64,000 nt of DNA from Desulfitobacterium dehalogenans ATCC 51507 (GCF_000243155.2 NC_018017.1:868001-932000); one strand, 5' to 3'. Numbered from the stretch's first letter, positions 1-8,849 are shown. A program made the numbers and translations. The notes: generated by a model not told the origin, from the letters alone.

Positions 1-1
1 T

Positions 2-898
2 TCATTATTACTACCAGAATGGCAAACTGCAAATATTACAAATGTACTTATGTATATCCTATTAATAATATTTGCTATATATTTGATGTTAAGATTTTGC
101 AGTATTTTTGCTACTATTCTTCTTATATATAGTTCGACCCTTGTAGGAATTATATCGCTGTTATATATAATTGTAGCTGTAGCATTTGTTTTAAATTACA
201 TAATAAACATGGGCAGTGTCTCTACATTACCTCCATTGGGGGAGGAAAGTCTAATACTCTTGGCAATATATATACCTCAATATTATCCATTTATATGGAT
301 GAGTGTCGTTGTATCCTTGTTAATTCAAATCACAATAATACTAATAAGACCAGCTTATACACTTTCCAAAACAAAAAGCTCTTTTAAGGTTCTTAGTGTT
401 GCTTTTTCAATAGCAACAATTACCCTTTTTCTATTTACTGAGGAGATTCGGAATTACTTCATCCATTTTATACAAACTTTTAAAATTGAACCTGAAGATT
501 TATCAGAATTAACTAAAGTGTTAGGAAATCTTGATTCGGCAATTACAGATAATTTCATTCAGCGTATGATTACAGTTGTATTCTTACCTTATACCATTGG
601 TTCGTACATCTGCTTATATATTATTGAGCTAATCGAAAATCAGCATAAAGAAAAGGCTTGTAAATATTATTATGCTGCACTTTACTATCATTCAAAGAAA
701 TTTGAAGAGAAAACATATAGTAACCTTCGTAAGTGCTTATATTTTGGTGGAGATAACTACGAGATAATAATTTTAAACACCCTCGAACTAAAACCATACT
801 TGGAGAAACTTGGATATTTCAAGAAAATAGAAAATTCTGTTAGTAAAGAAAACAGATTTAAGAAATTGCTTGACTTGATTAAAAGTATAGCGCAATAG
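2..898 (+). CDS. Membrane protein of unknown function (5' end outside window)
   Basis: The frame is open back to the first base of the window, so the ATG at 50 is probably internal and the start lies upstream. The N-terminal half has about four hydrophobic stretches (near residues 1-50, 65-95 and 115-140 from the ATG) and another near residues 170-195. The C-terminal ~90 residues are soluble, charged and rich in Tyr and Lys. I do not recognise the family. It is the cargo of the first, partly visible cassette, whose right end is the site at 952. Confidence 0.6.
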   Translation, partial: SLLLPEWQTANITNVLMYILLIIFAIYLMLRFCSIFATILLIYSSTLVGIISLLYIIVAVAFVLNYIINMGSVSTLPPLGEESLILLAIYIPQYYPFIWMSVVVSLLIQITIILIRPAYTLSKTKSSFKVLSVAFSIATITLFLFTEEIRNYFIHFIQTFKIEPEDLSELTKVLGNLDSAITDNFIQRMITVVFLPYTIGSYICLYIIELIENQHKEKACKYYYAALYYHSKKFEEKTYSNLRKCLYFGGDNYEIIILNTLELKPYLEKLGYFKKIENSVSKENRFKKLLDLIKSIAQ

Positions 899-951
899 AT
901 TAATGTGTAACGTCATCAATTTGGCTTTGGCTTCGAGTAGCGTGGGACTTC

Positions 952-1026
952 GTAGAACAAGGTGTTCCCGTAACTTAGTCTATATGTATGTATTTTGACG
1001 CTACGGGAACACCCAGGACGTTATAT
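952..1026 (+). repeat. attC-like site 1
   Basis: Left box GTAGAAC, right box GTTATAT. The perfect stem GGTGTTCCCGTA/TACGGGAACACC surrounds a loop with the TATGTATG and TTTGACGC motifs. It ends the cassette that begins left of the window. The left box GTAGAAC predicts that this cassette starts with GTTCTAC. Confidence 0.85.
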
Positions 1027-1110
1027 GCCATTTCCTGCAAGACCGCCCGCCGTCCATGGCGGAATTTAGACGAGAACTTAATTTCGTACTTGTAGAAAAT
1101 GTGCAGTAGA
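1027..1110 (+). repeat. Cassette leader element (type I)
   Basis: Conserved ~85-bp block directly after the right box. It begins with cassette-end sequence (CATTTCCTGC), then a GC hairpin CCGCC-GTCCAT-GGCGG at 1047-1062, then a spacer ending in TTCGTACTTGTAG. The same block recurs at 14611, 20217, 23463 and 34824 in front of unrelated genes. Function unknown; part of an extended recombination site, or a promoter/leader travelling with the cassettes, are both possible. Confidence 0.6.
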
Positions 1111-1140
1111 ATAGTTTTGTTTTTTTAAGGTTGTGAAAAG

Positions 1141-1563
1141 ATGAAAAAAATAATCAAGCAGTATATTCTTCCAGTGGTTTTAAGCATGGTATTCGTTTCT
1201 ATTGGTTTCTTTTGGTTGCATGGTGTTCCATTAATTGGGCAGCCCAAAAAGGAAGATGTTTCTTACATTGAGATAGCTGACACTAATTTGACTGATGATA
1301 TACGGACATTTACTGAATACGAAGATATCGAAAAGACTGTAAATATGCTAAATTTTTTGAATTATCAATTAGGGACGCCTGAACAAGAAGCTCCGTTTAT
1401 AACTATTACATATCACTTAAAAAACGGTGAAAAGGTGGATATTTTTGCGAATAAAGATACTGTATATTGGGGAGGCAAAGGCTATACCATTAAAGACGAT
1501 AACGGAACTATTTTTGTAAATATAATCGAAGGTATGTTTTTCTCTGATTTATTAGTTGACTAA
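1141..1563 (+). CDS. Small membrane-anchored extracytoplasmic protein, unknown
   Basis: 140 residues. One N-terminal membrane segment (about 8-30) is followed by an external domain. The C-terminal pattern (YTIKDDNG...IIEGM) resembles the end of the protein at 24602 (YKIKDSEK...VISLVE), so the two may belong to one family. The ribosome site is weak (AAGGTTGTGAAAAG before ATG). Single-gene cassette between sites 1 and 2. Confidence 0.6.
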   Translation: MKKIIKQYILPVVLSMVFVSIGFFWLHGVPLIGQPKKEDVSYIEIADTNLTDDIRTFTEYEDIEKTVNMLNFLNYQLGTPEQEAPFITITYHLKNGEKVDIFANKDTVYWGGKGYTIKDDNGTIFVNIIEGMFFSDLLVD

Positions 1564-1708
1564 AGTAAAAGCAATAAAATCAGATTTGAAGTAGGATTAC
1601 GAACATAATTTGCATTTTAGTTATGACTTCTTCTTATAATGTGCGACAGCTTGAACACCTAGGGGCGCGCCTTCCATGGCGCTCTGGCTTCGCGGGGCAG
1701 GAAACGTC

Positions 1709-1783
1709 ATATAACAGAGGAGTCCCGCAACTAGAGGATGATGAATGTAGTATGACGCTGCGGGACTCCTCGAGACGTTAAAT
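1709..1783 (+). repeat. attC-like site 2 (archetype)
   Basis: Left box ATATAAC + A; 13-bp perfect stem GAGGAGTCCCGCA/TGCGGGACTCCTC; loop beginning CTAGAGGATGATGAATG; then GAGACG and right box GTTAAAT. By analogy with integrons, cleavage would fall between G1777 and T1778. The upstream end GCAGGAAACGTCATATAAC pairs with the start of its own cassette at 1020. Confidence 0.88.
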
Positions 1784-1815
1784 GAAAGTCCTAGCAACTA
1801 ATAGGAGGTTTTTCG

Positions 1816-2433
1816 ATGCATAAATCGTTATCAAATATCTTTGGAGGGTTTTTACTATCTGAAGATATTACTTCTGATGCATTAGGCCTTCTTAATCATC
1901 ATGGGCGACAAGACGTAGCTAAACATGTTTTAACAGTTGCTATTACAGCCCAGCATCTAGCCAAAATTTATAATGTTGATTTGGAACTCGCATATTGTGC
2001 AGGACTACTACATGATATTAGTTTGATTTTGCCAACGTCTCAAATGCTACAAACCTCTATTGAATTGGGTATAGAACCGGTTACTGCTGAGAAAGTGGTA
2101 CCATATTTGATTCATGGTAAATTGTCAGCAGCAATTGCAGAAAATGTTTTTAAAGTAAAAAATGACGGTCTCCTTCATGCTATTAGTTGCCATACAACAC
2201 TATGTGCTAATGCAACTACACTTGATAAAGTATTATTCCTTGCAGATAAAATGTCTTGGGATCAAGAACACTCTCCGTTTAGGACTGAACTTGAGAAGGC
2301 ACTTGAAAAATCTCTTGACGAGGCAGTCAGTTGCTTCTTAACTTGGAATTGGAACCAGAAGGATAAATTGGACTCTATACATCCATGGCTAATTGATGCT
2401 TGGAATAACTATGAAATAGGAGATTATGCATGA
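1816..2433 (+). CDS. HD-domain phosphohydrolase, YqeK-like
   Basis: 205 residues with the HD-superfamily order HGRQDVAKHV, CAGLLHDIS (metal-binding HD), LIHGKLSA and KVLFLADKMS, as in YqeK-type symmetrical Ap4A hydrolases. The family link is established for these motifs; substrate here is inferred. Good ribosome site (ATAGGAGG) eight bases before ATG. A second HD protein is carried in the cassette at 27255. Not in an operon; one gene per cassette. Confidence 0.75.
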   Translation: MHKSLSNIFGGFLLSEDITSDALGLLNHHGRQDVAKHVLTVAITAQHLAKIYNVDLELAYCAGLLHDISLILPTSQMLQTSIELGIEPVTAEKVVPYLIHGKLSAAIAENVFKVKNDGLLHAISCHTTLCANATTLDKVLFLADKMSWDQEHSPFRTELEKALEKSLDEAVSCFLTWNWNQKDKLDSIHPWLIDAWNNYEIGDYA

Positions 2434-2449
2434 CGTAAGACGGACCTTC

Positions 2450-2525
2450 ATCTAACACAGAATTCCCCGCAACTAGCGGATGATGCATGTGGTTAGGACG
2501 CTGCGGGAATTCCTGAACGTTAGAC
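2450..2525 (+). repeat. attC-like site 3
   Basis: Left box ATCTAAC, right box GTTAGAC (perfect match to the integron consensus GTTRRRY). Stem AGAATTCCCCGCA/TGCGGGAATTCCT with a one-base irregularity. Loop CTAGCGGATGATGCATGTGG. Confidence 0.85.
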
Positions 2526-2560
2526 GACATATTCGCTTTGGGGTTATATGCTAGGTAGGA

Positions 2561-3403
2561 GTGAAGAAAGTGTTAAGTGATCTTGTTTTTTCTATAAGCA
2601 AACGACTCGATGCTAACTTTGAAGCAAGTTTGTTTCAAGCATCTATTACAGGTTTAACCGACTACGCAAATCCCTTACGTTATAATAACTTTGCATATAG
2701 CTTTCGTGAATTAACTAGGCATATCTTTACTAGGTTAGCTCCAGATGAAAATGTTTTGCTTTGCAAATGGTATAAAAATGAAACAGATAAGCCAAAAGGA
2801 ATTTCGCGTAAGCAAAGGGTATTTTATGCAATTAAAGGCGGACTCGATGATGACTTTATTGTGACAGAATTAAATTTTGATTTGGGTAGAATTTGGAGAA
2901 CTATGAAAAGTGTAGTTGAGAACCTAAATAGGTATACTCACATCGAAGAGCAAACTTATAATATAGATTCTCAAGTTGGTGATAACTTTGTATTAAACTC
3001 ACTTAATGCTCTGAATATATTCTTGGATTCTATAGATGGTCTTCGAGAAGAAATAATTTCGGCTTATGAGATGCGTTTATGGAAAGTTATTAATCTGGCT
3101 TTAATATCTGATGTAATACAAGAATTAGATGTGTTAGCTACGCATTATTGGATTGAAGGAAGTTCGATAGAGAATATATCTATTGAATCAATCGATAATG
3201 AATATATCCATGTTACAATTTGTGGAAGCGTAGATATTGAGCATCAATACGGTTCAGATGGGGATTATAGACGTGGAGACGGTTTAAGAATGGAGGATTC
3301 GTATCCATTTAATATTTCGCTAAAAATAGATGTAGAAACCCCTCTCGAATTTGATATTAGTGCTGAAGATATTGAAGTCGATAATTCACAATTCTATGTT
3401 TAG
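2561..3403 (+). CDS. Hypothetical protein, 280 residues
   Basis: GTG start at 2561 with TAGGTAGGA just upstream. A helical N-terminal ~200 residues is followed by a beta-rich, acidic C-terminus (residues 200-280). The overall look (N-terminal helical regulator-like part, C-terminal polar beta domain) recalls nucleases associated with prokaryotic Argonaute-like systems, but I cannot support that from motifs. Cargo of the cassette 2519-3496, whose ends GTTAGACGAC and GTCGTCTAAC pair over ten bases. Confidence 0.55.
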   Translation: MKKVLSDLVFSISKRLDANFEASLFQASITGLTDYANPLRYNNFAYSFRELTRHIFTRLAPDENVLLCKWYKNETDKPKGISRKQRVFYAIKGGLDDDFIVTELNFDLGRIWRTMKSVVENLNRYTHIEEQTYNIDSQVGDNFVLNSLNALNIFLDSIDGLREEIISAYEMRLWKVINLALISDVIQELDVLATHYWIEGSSIENISIESIDNEYIHVTICGSVDIEHQYGSDGDYRRGDGLRMEDSYPFNISLKIDVETPLEFDISAEDIEVDNSQFYV

Positions 3404-3428
3404 TTGTGCTAAAGAGTGCGAATACGTC

Positions 3429-3503
3429 GTCTAACACTGGATTCCCGACACTAGAGGATGATGCAAGTGGTTCGGACGCGTCGGGAATCCCAGAACGTTA
3501 TAC
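3429..3503 (+). repeat. attC-like site 4
   Basis: Left box GTCTAAC, right box GTTATAC; stem GATTCCCGAC/GTCGGGAATC. Its right half is the start of the first HNH cassette copy. Confidence 0.85.
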
Positions 3504-3561
3504 GAAAACCTGACTCAGTTTTAATTGTGATATATTTGTGGTTTTTTTGAGGAGGATGTAG

Positions 3562-4266
3562 ATGTCATTTACAGAGAAAGTGAAATTAGAAGCAAAGAGA
3601 AAATCGGCTTTTAGATGTGTAGTATGTAGGGAGCCATTTGTAGAAATACACCATATTATTCCACAAGAGGAAGGTGGCCCAGATACATTAGATAATGCTG
3701 CACCTTTGTGTTCCTCGTGTCATGACTTATATGGAGGCAATCCATATAAAAGAAAACAAATAAAGCAAATGAGAGATTATTGGTTTGAACTGGTTGAAAA
3801 TACTATTATGACTAATGATGGAGCATTACTAGAGATTGAAAAAGATCCATATTTTCTAAACAGTCTTAAGAATAAAGGTATAGCACTTTATCATGTGGTA
3901 TTTGAAAATGAAAGTTTCGAAGAGTCGGCTCAAATGATCTTCGAGATTGTTAGAACTGCTCAAAAAACCCAACCCAATTTGAATAGAGCATTATATTTAG
4001 ATATTGATGGACACAGAAACGAAAATGGTGGTTATGATAATGACATGTTTGAATTGCAAAGACACTTTATTCTTGGTTATTTGTTACCATTTTTAAGTGA
4101 GATACACATACCACTGTGCTCTGCTAAAAATACAAAACTTCAAAAAAATAATATTCCTGATGAATTAAATATATTTTCATCTGATGAAGAGATGATTAAG
4201 CATCTTAAGAAAGAGGGAAAAGAGAAATCTTTTACGATATATTCCGAAGAAGAATCTGGGGTATGA
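3562..4266 (+). CDS. HNH endonuclease-domain protein (copy A)
   Basis: 234 residues. The N-terminal 70 residues carry a zinc-stabilised HNH motif: CVVC near 18, HHIIP near 29, DNAAPLCSSCH near 43-53. The remaining 160 residues show no recognised domain and probably set specificity. Strong ribosome site GAGGAGG before ATG. The protein is identical to copy B at 9808. HNH proteins of this layout occur in phage defence and as mobile-element nucleases; the role here is inferred. Confidence 0.85.
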   Translation: MSFTEKVKLEAKRKSAFRCVVCREPFVEIHHIIPQEEGGPDTLDNAAPLCSSCHDLYGGNPYKRKQIKQMRDYWFELVENTIMTNDGALLEIEKDPYFLNSLKNKGIALYHVVFENESFEESAQMIFEIVRTAQKTQPNLNRALYLDIDGHRNENGGYDNDMFELQRHFILGYLLPFLSEIHIPLCSAKNTKLQKNNIPDELNIFSSDEEMIKHLKKEGKEKSFTIYSEEESGV

Positions 4267-4277
4267 GTCAGGCCTTC

Positions 4278-4352
4278 GCATAATAGGCAGTTCCCAAAAC
4301 TTTGAATTGATGAATGTAGTATGATGCTTCGGGAACTGCCGGGACGTTATAT
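4278..4352 (+). repeat. attC-like site 5
   Basis: Left box GCATAAT (last base C to T compared with the duplicate site 12), right box GTTATAT; stem GGCAGTTCCCAAA/TTCGGGAACTGCC. The single change is the only difference I see between this site and site 12 inside the duplicated cassette. Confidence 0.85.
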
Positions 4353-4379
4353 AAAATCGCGCGCACGAACCGCCACATC

Positions 4380-5279
4380 GTGTGGCGGATTAATTATAAA
4401 GATGCGTTGAAGATTCAAATGAAAGAAAGTGATTTTTTGAATTTACAAAGTGATAAGGTTAAAGAAATATATGATTTTTGTATAACATATGATGGAGAGC
4501 CGATTTCAAGACATAATGACGTTAATCATTTTATACATAGGATTGGGCTACTGCTAGATACTGGCTATGATACAAAGGATGAGGGCATTAAGCAAATAGC
4601 AGAGAAAATATTGTCTAATCAAAGTTGTGAAGGGGCTTTTTTATCTCAAATACAAATATCAACAAACTATGGGGGAACTGGATTACCAGAATTAGGATGG
4701 ATGATATGTGATTTTCCATTGCTTCTTTACTTCCTCATAAAGATGGGATATGGGAAAGATGACCGAGTAATAAAGGCTATAAACTATTTGATTAGTGTTA
4801 GCGATGAAAATGGTTGGCGGTGCAAAAGCTCGTTTGAGAAATTTAGGGGACCTGGCAGAAAGGAAGATCATTGTCCATTAGCCACCCTATATGCTTTAAA
4901 GGTTTTCTCACTTCTACCAGAGTATCATAATGAGCAGTTTGTCAAAAATGGTATAAATGCAATGCTTTATCATTGGCGGATAAGTAATGAACGGAAAATT
5001 TATATGTTTGGAATGGGAAAGAATTTTAGAAAGTTAAAATATCCTACTCATTGGTTTGATATCGTTCACGTTGTTCGTGTTTTGGTGAATTTTGAGTATG
5101 CCAAGGGTACTCAAGAATTCAAGGAAATGATAGGTATTATCAAGAGTAAGAAAACTCAAGAGGGTGATTTTGTCCCTGAAAGTGTTTTTACTGCATACAA
5201 AGGGTGGGATTTTGGACAGAAAAAGAGTCCATCATCTTCATTATCGAATGTGATTAATGAAATTATTGATAAAGTATGA
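4380..5279 (+). CDS. Prenyltransferase/squalene-cyclase-like alpha-alpha toroid protein
   Basis: About 299 residues. Repeating helices with Gly-Trp-rich turns (ENGWRCKSS, PLATLYALKVF, WFDIVHVVRVL, EGDFVPESV) suggest the terpenoid cyclase/protein prenyltransferase alpha-alpha barrel fold. No DxDD catalytic motif is visible, so enzymatic activity is uncertain. The GTG at 4380 lies inside a hairpin (CCGCCAC/GTGGCGG), so ATG 4419 is a plausible true start. The cassette ends pair over ~18 bp (GCGCGCGACTTTACATAAC at the right end). Confidence 0.5.
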   Translation: MWRINYKDALKIQMKESDFLNLQSDKVKEIYDFCITYDGEPISRHNDVNHFIHRIGLLLDTGYDTKDEGIKQIAEKILSNQSCEGAFLSQIQISTNYGGTGLPELGWMICDFPLLLYFLIKMGYGKDDRVIKAINYLISVSDENGWRCKSSFEKFRGPGRKEDHCPLATLYALKVFSLLPEYHNEQFVKNGINAMLYHWRISNERKIYMFGMGKNFRKLKYPTHWFDIVHVVRVLVNFEYAKGTQEFKEMIGIIKSKKTQEGDFVPESVFTAYKGWDFGQKKSPSSSLSNVINEIIDKV

Positions 5280-5340
5280 TTTTGGGTGGTTTAAGGGGCC
5301 GACGTCCTGTCGGCCTCTGAGTTTGGGGGCGCGCGACTTT

Positions 5341-5416
5341 ACATAACAGAGAATTGCCGAAACTTTGCAAAGATGCATGTGGTTGGGACGCTTCGGCAAT
5401 TCTCAAGACGTTATGT
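5341..5416 (+). repeat. attC-like site 6
   Basis: Left box ACATAAC, right box GTTATGT; perfect 13-bp stem GAGAATTGCCGAA/TTCGGCAATTCTC, shared with site 16. Confidence 0.87.
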
Positions 5417-5454
5417 GCAATATTGGCAGTATGGATTAAAACGAGGTGATATAA

Positions 5455-6057
5455 ATGGCTTTACTTGTTGGAAACGATGTTCTAAGTAATTACACATTCG
5501 AAAAGGAAGATGAGTTTGAGCAAGTAGTTGTCAAATTAAGCGACTACGTCTTTGGGCCACAAACAATCTACTTGGACATTAAGAAAGTGATGAAGAGTAA
5601 AAATGTAGCGAGTATTCCAGATGGTTATTTGATTGATATGACTAGTGCAGGAGATCCTAAGCTTTACGTTATAGAAAATGAAATAGTTAAGCATGATCCA
5701 TTCAAACATATCGGAATTCAAATGCTAAAGTTTGCTACGAGTTTCGAAGAGAGTCAAACATCGATCCGTGGATTTCTAATGAATCATATCAGTAAGGACC
5801 CAGATAAATTGAAAAGGCTCGAACAAGGATGCAAAGCATCTAATAGCCGAAACATTGATCACTACTTAGATAAGGTTGTCTACAACGAGTTCAAAGGATT
5901 GGTTCTAATAGATGAAGCACGACCAGAATTACATCGGGTTTTAGAAAAGATTAATGCCGATATATCTGTACTAGAAGTGAAGTGTTTTGTTTCTACCACG
6001 GACAATTTGCATATGAATTTGATACTTTATATTAAGACTATGAAGAACCAGAAATAA
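5455..6057 (+). CDS. PD-(D/E)XK-like nuclease, N-terminal part (probably frameshifted)
   Basis: 200 residues. IPDGYLIDMTS...LYVIENEIVKHDPFKHIGIQMLKF near residues 56-90 fits the D...E-x-E...Q core of PD-(D/E)XK-type nucleases. Good ribosome site GAGGTG. The reading frame stops at 6057, but the -1 frame continues without a stop to 6473 and encodes what looks like the missing C-terminal domain, so the gene is probably one protein broken by a frameshift near 6045-6057. Confidence 0.55.
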   Translation: MALLVGNDVLSNYTFEKEDEFEQVVVKLSDYVFGPQTIYLDIKKVMKSKNVASIPDGYLIDMTSAGDPKLYVIENEIVKHDPFKHIGIQMLKFATSFEESQTSIRGFLMNHISKDPDKLKRLEQGCKASNSRNIDHYLDKVVYNEFKGLVLIDEARPELHRVLEKINADISVLEVKCFVSTTDNLHMNLILYIKTMKNQK

Positions 6058-6473
6058 TCCTTAGTAGTAAAACAAAAAACGTTGCTAACCTTGATAGAAA
6101 TAAGAGACTTCAAAGGCGGGCCGATTCAGATACCATTGTAGTTCCGGCTAAGGAAGAAGGATTTGAGACTGAGTTCTTAAACAATTCTCAATGGTACGCT
6201 ATTCGCATAGGTGCAGCCATGAAAGATCGAATAAAGTATACTGCAGCTTATCAAGTTGTGCCCGTTAGTGCAGTGACTTATATTGCGGAGGTACATGAAA
6301 TAAAGCCATATAAAGACACCGGCAAATATATGATTCTTTTTAAGGGCAATGCGCAAAAACTTACTAACCCTATCCCAGTAAAAGATACAACTAATGCGCC
6401 TCAAGGGCCAGTGTACGTAAAAAGAGAGAGGCTTATAGTATCTGAATTTTTAGAAGACGCTCTTGAAGTATGA
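6058..6473 (+). pseudogene. C-terminal domain of the PD-(D/E)XK-like protein, out of frame
   Basis: Translation in the frame of 6219 runs from before 6060 through SDTIVVPAKEEGFE and WYAIRIGAAM, and continues YTAAYQVVPVSAVTYIAEV to the stop at 6473. I recognise this as the domain usually fused behind the nuclease core. The first ATG in frame is at 6219, but no ribosome site precedes it and the domain clearly starts earlier. Either a disrupted gene or programmed -1 shifting. Confidence 0.5.
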
Positions 6474-6488
6474 AAGCGCCAATACTGC

Positions 6489-6565
6489 ACATAACAGGGC
6501 ATTCCCAACACTTAGAGGATGATGCATGTGGTTAGGACGCGCCGGGAATACCCAAAACGTTATGT
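6489..6565 (+). repeat. attC-like site 7
   Basis: Left box ACATAAC, right box GTTATGT. The stem is imperfect (GGGCATTCCCAAC/GCCGGGAATACCC). The cassette 5410-6558 has ends GTTATGTGCAATATTGGC and GCCAATACTGCACATAAC, complementary at 17 of 18 positions. Confidence 0.86.
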
Positions 6566-6605
6566 GTAATGTGGCTTACGGAGATAATTTTTGGAGAGTG
6601 AATAG

Positions 6606-7400
6606 ATGATACGAATTAACTCTCGGGCTGAATTGAAATCTTTTCTAGAAGAAAACCATTGGTTTGAGGATGGTTATATAACTGAGCTTAATAGTGAAGT
6701 CTTATCAGATAATAAACTTTCGTCAGTCCATATTAGAATTGGCTATCAGATTGCGGGAGATTACCGAGCAGGAAATCCTCGTACGGTCAGAGAGTTCACT
6801 ATTAAAGCTTGCGGTATTAAATTGTGGACTTATGATGATAAGACTTGTTTTAATCCAGAACATTGCATGCAGGGCATTGAGCTTTTAGATGATGGTATGG
6901 GCATTCAATTCGATATTCCCGAAATTGTAACGCTTATCTGTGAAGAGTTAATTGTAAATAGGCCATTTGATATTGAGTCTATCACAAAGCCTTGGCTCAG
7001 CGAGCGGGAGTATATAGCTACCATTCCTGGAAGGGAAGTTCCGTTACCTGAGGAATGGATAAGTTGGTTACAAAAAGAAGGATTTAATGTGTCATGGCGT
7101 TTTGCTGGGAGTGAGGCAAAACTACCCGAAAAAGTTTCTTATCCTGATTATTCCGGCTGGTTCTTACAGAAAACCGATAAAGTGAAGATAACTGATTTTG
7201 GTGTTTTCTTTTTTCATGTTGAAGATAAAGAAGGTAGGCTATTTCTTCATATTGAAAATAAGGATAGTGATGTAGATCTATGGTTTGCAATAACGAAGAT
7301 TATAGCTCAGATGCCGAGAACTACAATTTTGTGCGGAAATTGTACATTTTCAGGTGAGCAATGGATAAAGTATTTAGCTGATGGTACGTATACGGTATAA
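6606..7400 (+). CDS. Hypothetical protein, 264 residues
   Basis: Start ATG preceded by TGGAGAGTG. Soluble, acidic, mixed alpha/beta, with two similar-sized halves separated by a Pro-rich linker near residues 128-145 (TIPGREVPLPEEW). No signal peptide, membrane segment or recognised motif. Single cargo of the cassette 6559-7492, whose ends pair over 17 bp (GTTATGTGTAATGTGGC at the left). Confidence 0.6.
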   Translation: MIRINSRAELKSFLEENHWFEDGYITELNSEVLSDNKLSSVHIRIGYQIAGDYRAGNPRTVREFTIKACGIKLWTYDDKTCFNPEHCMQGIELLDDGMGIQFDIPEIVTLICEELIVNRPFDIESITKPWLSEREYIATIPGREVPLPEEWISWLQKEGFNVSWRFAGSEAKLPEKVSYPDYSGWFLQKTDKVKITDFGVFFFHVEDKEGRLFLHIENKDSDVDLWFAITKIIAQMPRTTILCGNCTFSGEQWIKYLADGTYTV

Positions 7401-7421
7401 ATTTGAGGTCTGCCACACTAC

Positions 7422-7499
7422 ACATAACAGCGATTTCTCGACACTTAGAGGATGATGAATGCGGGTTGGGACGCGTCGGGAATTCACAGGACGTTATAA
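7422..7499 (+). repeat. attC-like site 8
   Basis: Left box ACATAAC, right box GTTATAA; stem partly decayed (GCGATTTCTCGAC/GTCGGGAATTCAC). Loop TTAGAGGATGATGAATGCGG. Confidence 0.82.
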
Positions 7500-7551
7500 G
7501 AAATGGTGCGCGGTTAAGAGAGCTTATTCGGAAGATGTGGAAAGGAATATT

Positions 7552-8256
7552 ATGAGTAGTACTACAAAAGAGTTAATGATTGGTGTACTGAAATCAGGTT
7601 TATCTGCTATTCCCGTTGCGGGCGGTGCGCTAAATGAAGTCCTCTTTGAGATAAGGGGTAGGATTGCACAGCAAAGGTTAAACGATTTTACTAATAGTTT
7701 TATAGATTCAATAAGAGATTTAGGGATCTATATTGATAAGGAAAAGATTACATCTGAGAACTTTAATGATATTTATTTTTCTATCGTTAAGCGTGTTGTT
7801 GAAACAAACTGCAAATATAAACTCGAAATATTCAAAAACATCCTAATCGGTAACATTCAAAGAACTTATAAGTCAGATTTTAGAGAAACATATTTAGATT
7901 TAATTATGAAGCTAGATTTTGTAGAAATTGAAATATTGGAGATGTTTAAGGATACTGGTAGATCCGGTAGCATGGATATAACTAGTGAATCTATCGCAGT
8001 AGTATCCACATTAACGAGTAAATCTTGCAAAGAGGTAATAAAAGAAAGGATTAAGGAGTGTTCACCTGATTTAACTACTTTAGAGACTGAAGGAAAATAT
8101 GAGTATTATATATGTGATCTAATTTCAAAATCACTGTTAATCGATTCAAAAACTACAGGGAATACACATAGAGATTTGGGAAAAGAAGGATTAACAGTAT
8201 TATACATAACCGACTTTGGAAAGGAATTCCTTAAATTCATTCGTGTAGGTTTTTGA
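7552..8256 (+). CDS. Hypothetical protein with hydrophobic N-terminal helix
   Basis: I chose ATG 7552 (AAAGGA six bases upstream) because the longer frame from 7459 would read through the recombination site. 234 residues. LKSGLSAIPVAGGALNEVLF near residues 12-31 is an amphipathic or membrane-seeking helix; the rest is helical, with a winged-helix-like C-terminus (ITDFGKEFLKFI). Proteins with this N-terminal pattern are seen in bacterial defence islands; function not assigned. Confidence 0.55.
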   Translation: MSSTTKELMIGVLKSGLSAIPVAGGALNEVLFEIRGRIAQQRLNDFTNSFIDSIRDLGIYIDKEKITSENFNDIYFSIVKRVVETNCKYKLEIFKNILIGNIQRTYKSDFRETYLDLIMKLDFVEIEILEMFKDTGRSGSMDITSESIAVVSTLTSKSCKEVIKERIKECSPDLTTLETEGKYEYYICDLISKSLLIDSKTTGNTHRDLGKEGLTVLYITDFGKEFLKFIRVGF

Positions 8257-8289
8257 GGATTTAGTCAATCTCTGGGGGCGCACCACTTC

Positions 8290-8364
8290 TTATAACAAGG
8301 TGTTCCCGTAACTTGGCCAATATGAATGTGGTATTGCGCTACGGGAACACCCAGAACGTTATAT
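8290..8364 (+). repeat. attC-like site 9
   Basis: Left box TTATAAC, right box GTTATAT; perfect stem GGTGTTCCCGTA/TACGGGAACACC, the same subtype as site 1. The left box covaries with its cassette start GTTATAA at 7493. Confidence 0.87.
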
Positions 8365-8447
8365 GAAACCCCGGTTTCGGAGAATTCTTTTAGGATCTTA
8401 AAATAGATAATAAATATAAAGTATGATTTGAAATGGAGGAGAATGAA

Positions 8448-8636
8448 ATGACAGCTTCAACACACTTTAGTTTTGGGCTCTTTGCATCACTTACATTTTT
8501 ATTTTACATAGCATTTTTCGGGCTGGTAATTTACTTCATGATAAGCGCAATAATATTCTTTAAGAGAAAGACAAGGAATGATGAAGCATTAATTAATAAG
8601 ATAGATGAGCTGATAAGGTTCAATAGAAAAGAGTAA
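8448..8636 (+). CDS. Small single-pass membrane protein
   Basis: ATG 8448 was chosen because GGAGGAG ends seven bases upstream; the longer frame from 8433 starts inside that ribosome site. 62 residues with one long hydrophobic segment (about 9-37) and a basic then acidic C-terminus. No family recognised. Confidence 0.55.
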   Translation: MTASTHFSFGLFASLTFLFYIAFFGLVIYFMISAIIFFKRKTRNDEALINKIDELIRFNRKE

Positions 8637-8849
8637 GGGAATTATTTTTGGGGCATTTCAAGGCTTCGTTTTGCTGTGGTTGGTCTTTAGGCATTCTGTT
8701 TGTTGGGGTAATTCTATAGGCATTTCTTATGTTGAATCGAATCTATAAGCATTCTTTTTATATAGAAATGCTACTCGGATTTATTTTGTTATTAAGGTAG
8801 TCCTTTCAACATTCAATTTTTAGAGAAATGCTTTGAAGCCCGGGGCTTC
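8637..8849 (+). other. AT-rich non-coding stretch of cassette 9
   Basis: No open reading frame I would support. It contains repeated short words GCATTTCT/AGAAATGC and TCTATA(A)GCATT, which can form small hairpins (AAGCATTCTTTTTATATAGAAATGCT near 8748-8773). It may be the remnant of a second gene or a weak terminator; nothing else seen. Confidence 0.4.
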
